From: Flavobacterium sp.
GTDB taxonomy: Bacteria > Bacteroidota > Bacteroidia > Chitinophagales > Chitinophagaceae
DNA: 45,678 bases
Reading direction: 5' to 3'
Assembly: GCA_030053925.1 (NCBI GenBank)
Contig: JASGCX010000013.1
Coordinates: 19,321-64,998, forward strand
Positions 43,547 to 45,678 of this stretch are shown here, in pieces (position 1 is the stretch's first letter; each line of letters opens with the position of its first letter). A program made the position numbers and the translations under genes. The notes under the pieces were generated by a model that saw nothing but the letters and a program-made list of their open reading frames with translations, did no database searches and had not been told where the DNA came from.

Positions 43547-43768
43547 GATGCCATTGAGGCACTGTAAGATGCCATTGAGGCACTGTAAGATGCCATTGAG
43601 GCACTGTAAGATGTCATTGAGGCAGTGTAAGGTGCCATTGAGGCAGTGTAAGATGCCATTGAGACACTTTAAGATGCCATTGAGGCATTGTAAGATGCTA
43701 TTGAGGCAGTGTAAGATGTCATTGAGGCACTGTAAGATGCCATTGAGGCAGTGTAAGATGTCATTGAG
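43547..43768. repeat. 11 phased 21-bp repeats
   Basis: GATGCCATTGAGGC followed by RCTGTAA-type sequence recurs every 21 bp from 43547 to 43757, ten full units and one partial (ending ...TCATTGAG). On the minus strand each unit starts TTACAC or TTACAG, the same core and the same period as the 4545-5174 array. Frames on both strands stay open because 21 is a multiple of 3. Confidence 0.9.
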
Positions 43769-43840
43769 TTTCGCCAACCCCTAGCGTTGCACACCATGTT
43801 GGACAGGCCCTGATAAATTAAAATAACTTCCCTCAAAATG

Positions 43841-43900
43841 CTAACTATAGTATGTTGTGGCTGTTGTAGACTACAATTAGATTTGCATACTGTAATTAGC
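43841..43900 (+). promoter_or_regulatory. promoter and operators of the controller gene
   Basis: TTG (43855-43857), 20 bp, then TAGATTTG (43878-43885) form a promoter. It is bracketed by an inverted pair: CTAACTATAGTATG (43841-43854) and CATACTGTAATTAG (43887-43900), matching at 12 of 14 positions. The right half is part of TTTGCATACTGTAATTAGC, which recurs with one change before the methyltransferase gene. These are likely binding sites of the controller protein. Confidence 0.7.
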
Positions 43901-43901
43901 A

Positions 43902-44126
43902 ATGATATCAAAACAAGAAATACTAATAAAGTTTGGAAATCGAGTTAGAGATTTAAGAAAAGAAAATGGTCTTTCACAAGAACAACTTTCGTTTAAAGCC
44001 AACTTGCATAGAACTTATATAGGCATGATTGAAAGAGCAGAGAAAAACATAACTCTCGTTAACATTGAGAAAATTGCAAAAGCACTTAATGTTAATATAA
44101 AAGAGTTATTCGATGATAAAAATTGA
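43902..44126 (+). CDS. XRE-family controller (C) protein of the R-M cassette
   Basis: 74-aa single-domain helix-turn-helix protein: LIKFGNRVRDLRKENGLSQE, then QLSFKANLHRTYIGMIERAE with the recognition helix, and NITLVNIEKIAKALNVNIKE. Size and sequence type match C proteins of type II restriction-modification systems, which time endonuclease expression after entry into a new host. The endonuclease gene starts 14 bp before this gene's stop, as usual for C-R pairs. Operators with inverted repeat symmetry flank its own promoter (43841-43900), suggesting autoregulation; the methyltransferase promoter carries the same site. Confidence 0.85.
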   Translation: MISKQEILIKFGNRVRDLRKENGLSQEQLSFKANLHRTYIGMIERAEKNITLVNIEKIAKALNVNIKELFDDKN

Positions 44127-44693
44127 AGATTTTGTAGTTCTTAAATCTGCGACAAATGATGTAGCTGTAAATTCTGTTGGTATTGTACGAGAAGTGAATG
44201 AAACTAATGGTTTCGCCTTCGTTTTCTTTATAGGTAAAAGAGTTGAACTCAACGTTCAACTTGAAAACATTGCCTTTCTCGACATTAAAAAAACAGGCAA
44301 ATCATTTGAATATAAAGTTTGTAATGTTTGCCATATCATAAAAAAAATATAGAAGATTTTGACATAAATCAAACAGATGCACAAGGGCTTAAAACAACAA
44401 GACCGAGTTGCAGAACTTGCAGAGTTGACATTGACGGAACACCTTTAAAAGTAAGTGAAAAGAGAAGGCTTGATAAGAATAGACCAAAACACTTTTTCAT
44501 TTGTCCGATTTGTCAAAAAGGGTCAATACCTGATGTTACTGCTAATATTGTTAAAGACCACGACCATATTACAGAAAATGCAAGAGAATGGCTCTGCGAC
44601 AGTTGCAACACAGGACTTGGAAGATTTAAAGATGATATTGGGCTTTTAAAAAGAGCAATTGAATATTTAGAACAACACAATCAAAACAATTGA
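44113..44693 (+). CDS. type II restriction endonuclease, His-Me finger (Hpy99I/endonuclease VII-like), frameshifted
   Basis: Two frames must be joined. 44113-44352 encodes a small beta-barrel-like part ending FEYKVCNVCHIIKK; 44328-44693, with no good start (TTG), continues NIEDFDINQTDAQGLKTTRP. A -1 shift at A8 (44340-44347) joins them into about 193 aa. The joined protein has CNVC plus SCRTC (one zinc site) and CPIC plus LCDSCNTGLGRF (second), with NIVKDHDHITENAREWLCDS as the beta-beta-alpha-metal active site, like T4 endonuclease VII and, as I recall, Hpy99I. Neither half alone completes the first zinc site. Whether it is a mutation, an assembly error or programmed slippage on A8 is open. 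Confidence 0.7.
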
Positions 44694-45475
44694 TTTTCTA
44701 TAAGTCCTATTCGTTCTTTGGCTAATTCTGAATATTCCTTTGATATTTCCATTCCAATAAAATTTCGATTATTCAGCTTTGCCATTTTACAAGTAGTACC
44801 AGAGCCACACATTGGGTCGAAAACAATGTCATTTTCATTAGACCAAGACAATATATGGTCCTGGGCTAATCTTTCAGGGAAAATTGCAGTATGCTGAAAA
44901 GCAATTTTATCATTGGTTGAGCCACCTAACCCAACTGCATATTCCCAAATATTTGTTAATGTTTTTTCATCTTTTAAAACGCCTAATATTTTTTTATTGA
45001 CACCATCAGCTTTTTTGTTGTGTACTAATTTTTCTAATCCTTGTCTAACAGTTTTTGTTTTCAAAGGGTTGAATGTATTTGGTTTTCCTTTAGTTAATAC
45101 AAACATAAATTCATAACAATTTGTATAAGCATTAGACCTCATAAATGGAGTGTTCTTTTTCATATATATCATTACATCGTGTACATTAAATCCTATCTCT
45201 TGAAATGAAATACAATGCTTAAAGCTTGTCAAAGTTTTATCGCCATTTTTTATTTTATCACCTACAACCCAAACAACAACACCACCTTTTTTCATAACTC
45301 TAAATAATTCTTTAGCTATGTTTTCAAAATCAAATTTATAACCATTATAAATTCTCAAATCATCATAAGGTGGAGAAGTTACAACTAAATCAATACAATC
45401 GTTTGGCAGGCTTTTCATTCCAACCAAACAATCAACATTGTAAATATTATTCAATTCCATCTGACCTAAATTCAT
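44681..45475 (-). CDS. site-specific DNA methyltransferase (N4/N6, beta-type order)
   Basis: 264 aa. The catalytic motif IV DLVVTSPPYDDLRIYNGY (from about residue 30) precedes the SAM-binding motif I in IVFDPMCGSGTTCKMAKLNN near the C-terminus, the beta-class arrangement of N6-adenine or N4-cytosine methyltransferases. TSPPY is common among N4-cytosine enzymes, but the base cannot be fixed. It protects DNA from the partner nuclease. It converges with the endonuclease gene, overlapping it by 13 bp at the 3' ends. The promoter carries the same operator as the controller gene (45483-45501). Confidence 0.9.
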   Translation of the reverse strand: MNLGQMELNNIYNVDCLVGMKSLPNDCIDLVVTSPPYDDLRIYNGYKFDFENIAKELFRVMKKGGVVVWVVGDKIKNGDKTLTSFKHCISFQEIGFNVHDVMIYMKKNTPFMRSNAYTNCYEFMFVLTKGKPNTFNPLKTKTVRQGLEKLVHNKKADGVNKKILGVLKDEKTLTNIWEYAVGLGGSTNDKIAFQHTAIFPERLAQDHILSWSNENDIVFDPMCGSGTTCKMAKLNNRNFIGMEISKEYSELAKERIGLIENQLF

Positions 45476-45482
45476 ATTAATA

Positions 45483-45528
45483 GCTAATTATAGTATGCAA
45501 ACTTATTTGTTGTTTAGTAATAAAACAA
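45483..45528 (-). promoter_or_regulatory. promoter and operator of the methyltransferase gene
   Basis: On the minus strand TTG (45526-45528), 20 bp, TAAGTTTG (45498-45505) repeats the layout of the controller promoter. TTTGCATACTATAATTAGC (45501 down to 45483) differs from the controller-gene operator by a single base. Position just downstream of the -7 box suggests repression by the C protein. Confidence 0.7.
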
Positions 45529-45604
45529 ATAAAAAATGACAAAGAAGAAAAACGGCGTGCAACATATAGTTTGGCTTTATTGGGGCTTGATGAATATTTC
45601 TTCC

Positions 45605-45678
45605 AAGCCTTGCTTCGTGACTACACAAACCACGCCGAGTACTTTTTGCCAGTTATCATTAAACAACAATCTCTAAAT
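45605..45678. repeat. third copy of the 135-bp repeat, cut by window end
   Basis: AGCCTTGCTTCGTGACTACA and TACTTTTTGCCAGTTATCAT match the repeats at 43221-43490. Here the same frame is open further upstream, reading ATYSLALLGLDEYFFQALLR into DYTNHAEYFLPVIIKQQSLN. It lies downstream of the methyltransferase promoter, so the R-M cassette is bracketed by direct copies. The rest of 45529-45604 shows nothing. Confidence 0.85.

Noticed and set aside
43307-43567. 86-aa protein across the 135-bp repeats
   Set aside because: It reads through repeat copies into the 21-bp array, has a poor start, and its sister copy contains a stop codon.

Overview
The window looks like a piece of chromosome from a low-GC member of the Bacteroidota, most likely Chitinophagales/Chitinophagaceae. 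The evidence is AT-rich DNA, several Bacteroidota-type promoters (TTG/TTTG at -33 and TAnnTTTG at -7) with no clear Shine-Dalgarno sequences, and gene content: a DbpA-like helicase, a TolC-family protein, PyrH, FabH, Obg without its C-terminal domain, an acpP-fabF-rnc cluster, a SWIM/SNF2 helicase and many small lipoproteins. The species call is inference. No rRNA, tRNA or transposase gene was seen.

Layout. 1-4540: core genes (dbpA-like helicase, CDGSH protein, TolC-family protein, pyrH) and a DUF2283 gene. 4545-5174: thirty strictly phased 21-bp repeats. 5302-6027: an unrecognised 241-aa protein. 6040-18561: an island bounded by two nearly identical direct repeats of about 160 bp. It carries one tightly packed plus-strand operon (6594-18136) and a decayed small membrane-protein gene. 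18662-34254: mostly core metabolism (nitroreductase, glycosyltransferase, EamA transporter, SixA, PnuC, OsmC, PHP phosphatase, FabH, Obg, AcpP, FabF, RNase III, acetyltransferase, D-amino-acid oxidase, Cys/Met lyase). 34255-38061: a large SWIM/SNF2 helicase. 38062-39420: about eighteen palindromic repeats. 39311-45678: accessory DNA with a helix-hairpin-helix protein, two unknowns, an ABC-type ATPase plus nuclease pair, and a restriction-modification cassette with controller protein, surrounded by further repeats.

The strongest candidate for an undescribed system is the 6594-18136 operon. In order it encodes a von Willebrand A-like lipoprotein, a small membrane protein, a tubulin/FtsZ-like GTPase, a 1151-aa protein with a C-terminal actin/Hsp70-type ATPase domain, a single-pass coiled-coil envelope protein, a MotA/TolQ/ExbB-type channel with a long coiled-coil tail, a MotB/OmpA-type partner, a retropepsin-like lipoprotein and a staphylococcal-nuclease-like lipoprotein. 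The channel pair resembles ZorA/ZorB of Zorya anti-phage systems, but no ZorC, ZorD or ZorE is present. Cytoskeletal-type NTPases and envelope-anchored hydrolases stand in their place. My inference is an ion-driven, envelope-spanning conflict or defence machine. The domains are read from motifs; the function is not demonstrated.

The second candidate is the ATPase-nuclease pair at 41399-43125. The R-M cassette next to it shows readable regulatory logic: the same 19-bp operator overlaps matching promoters of the controller gene and the methyltransferase gene. Its endonuclease gene is split by a single -1 shift at a run of eight A.
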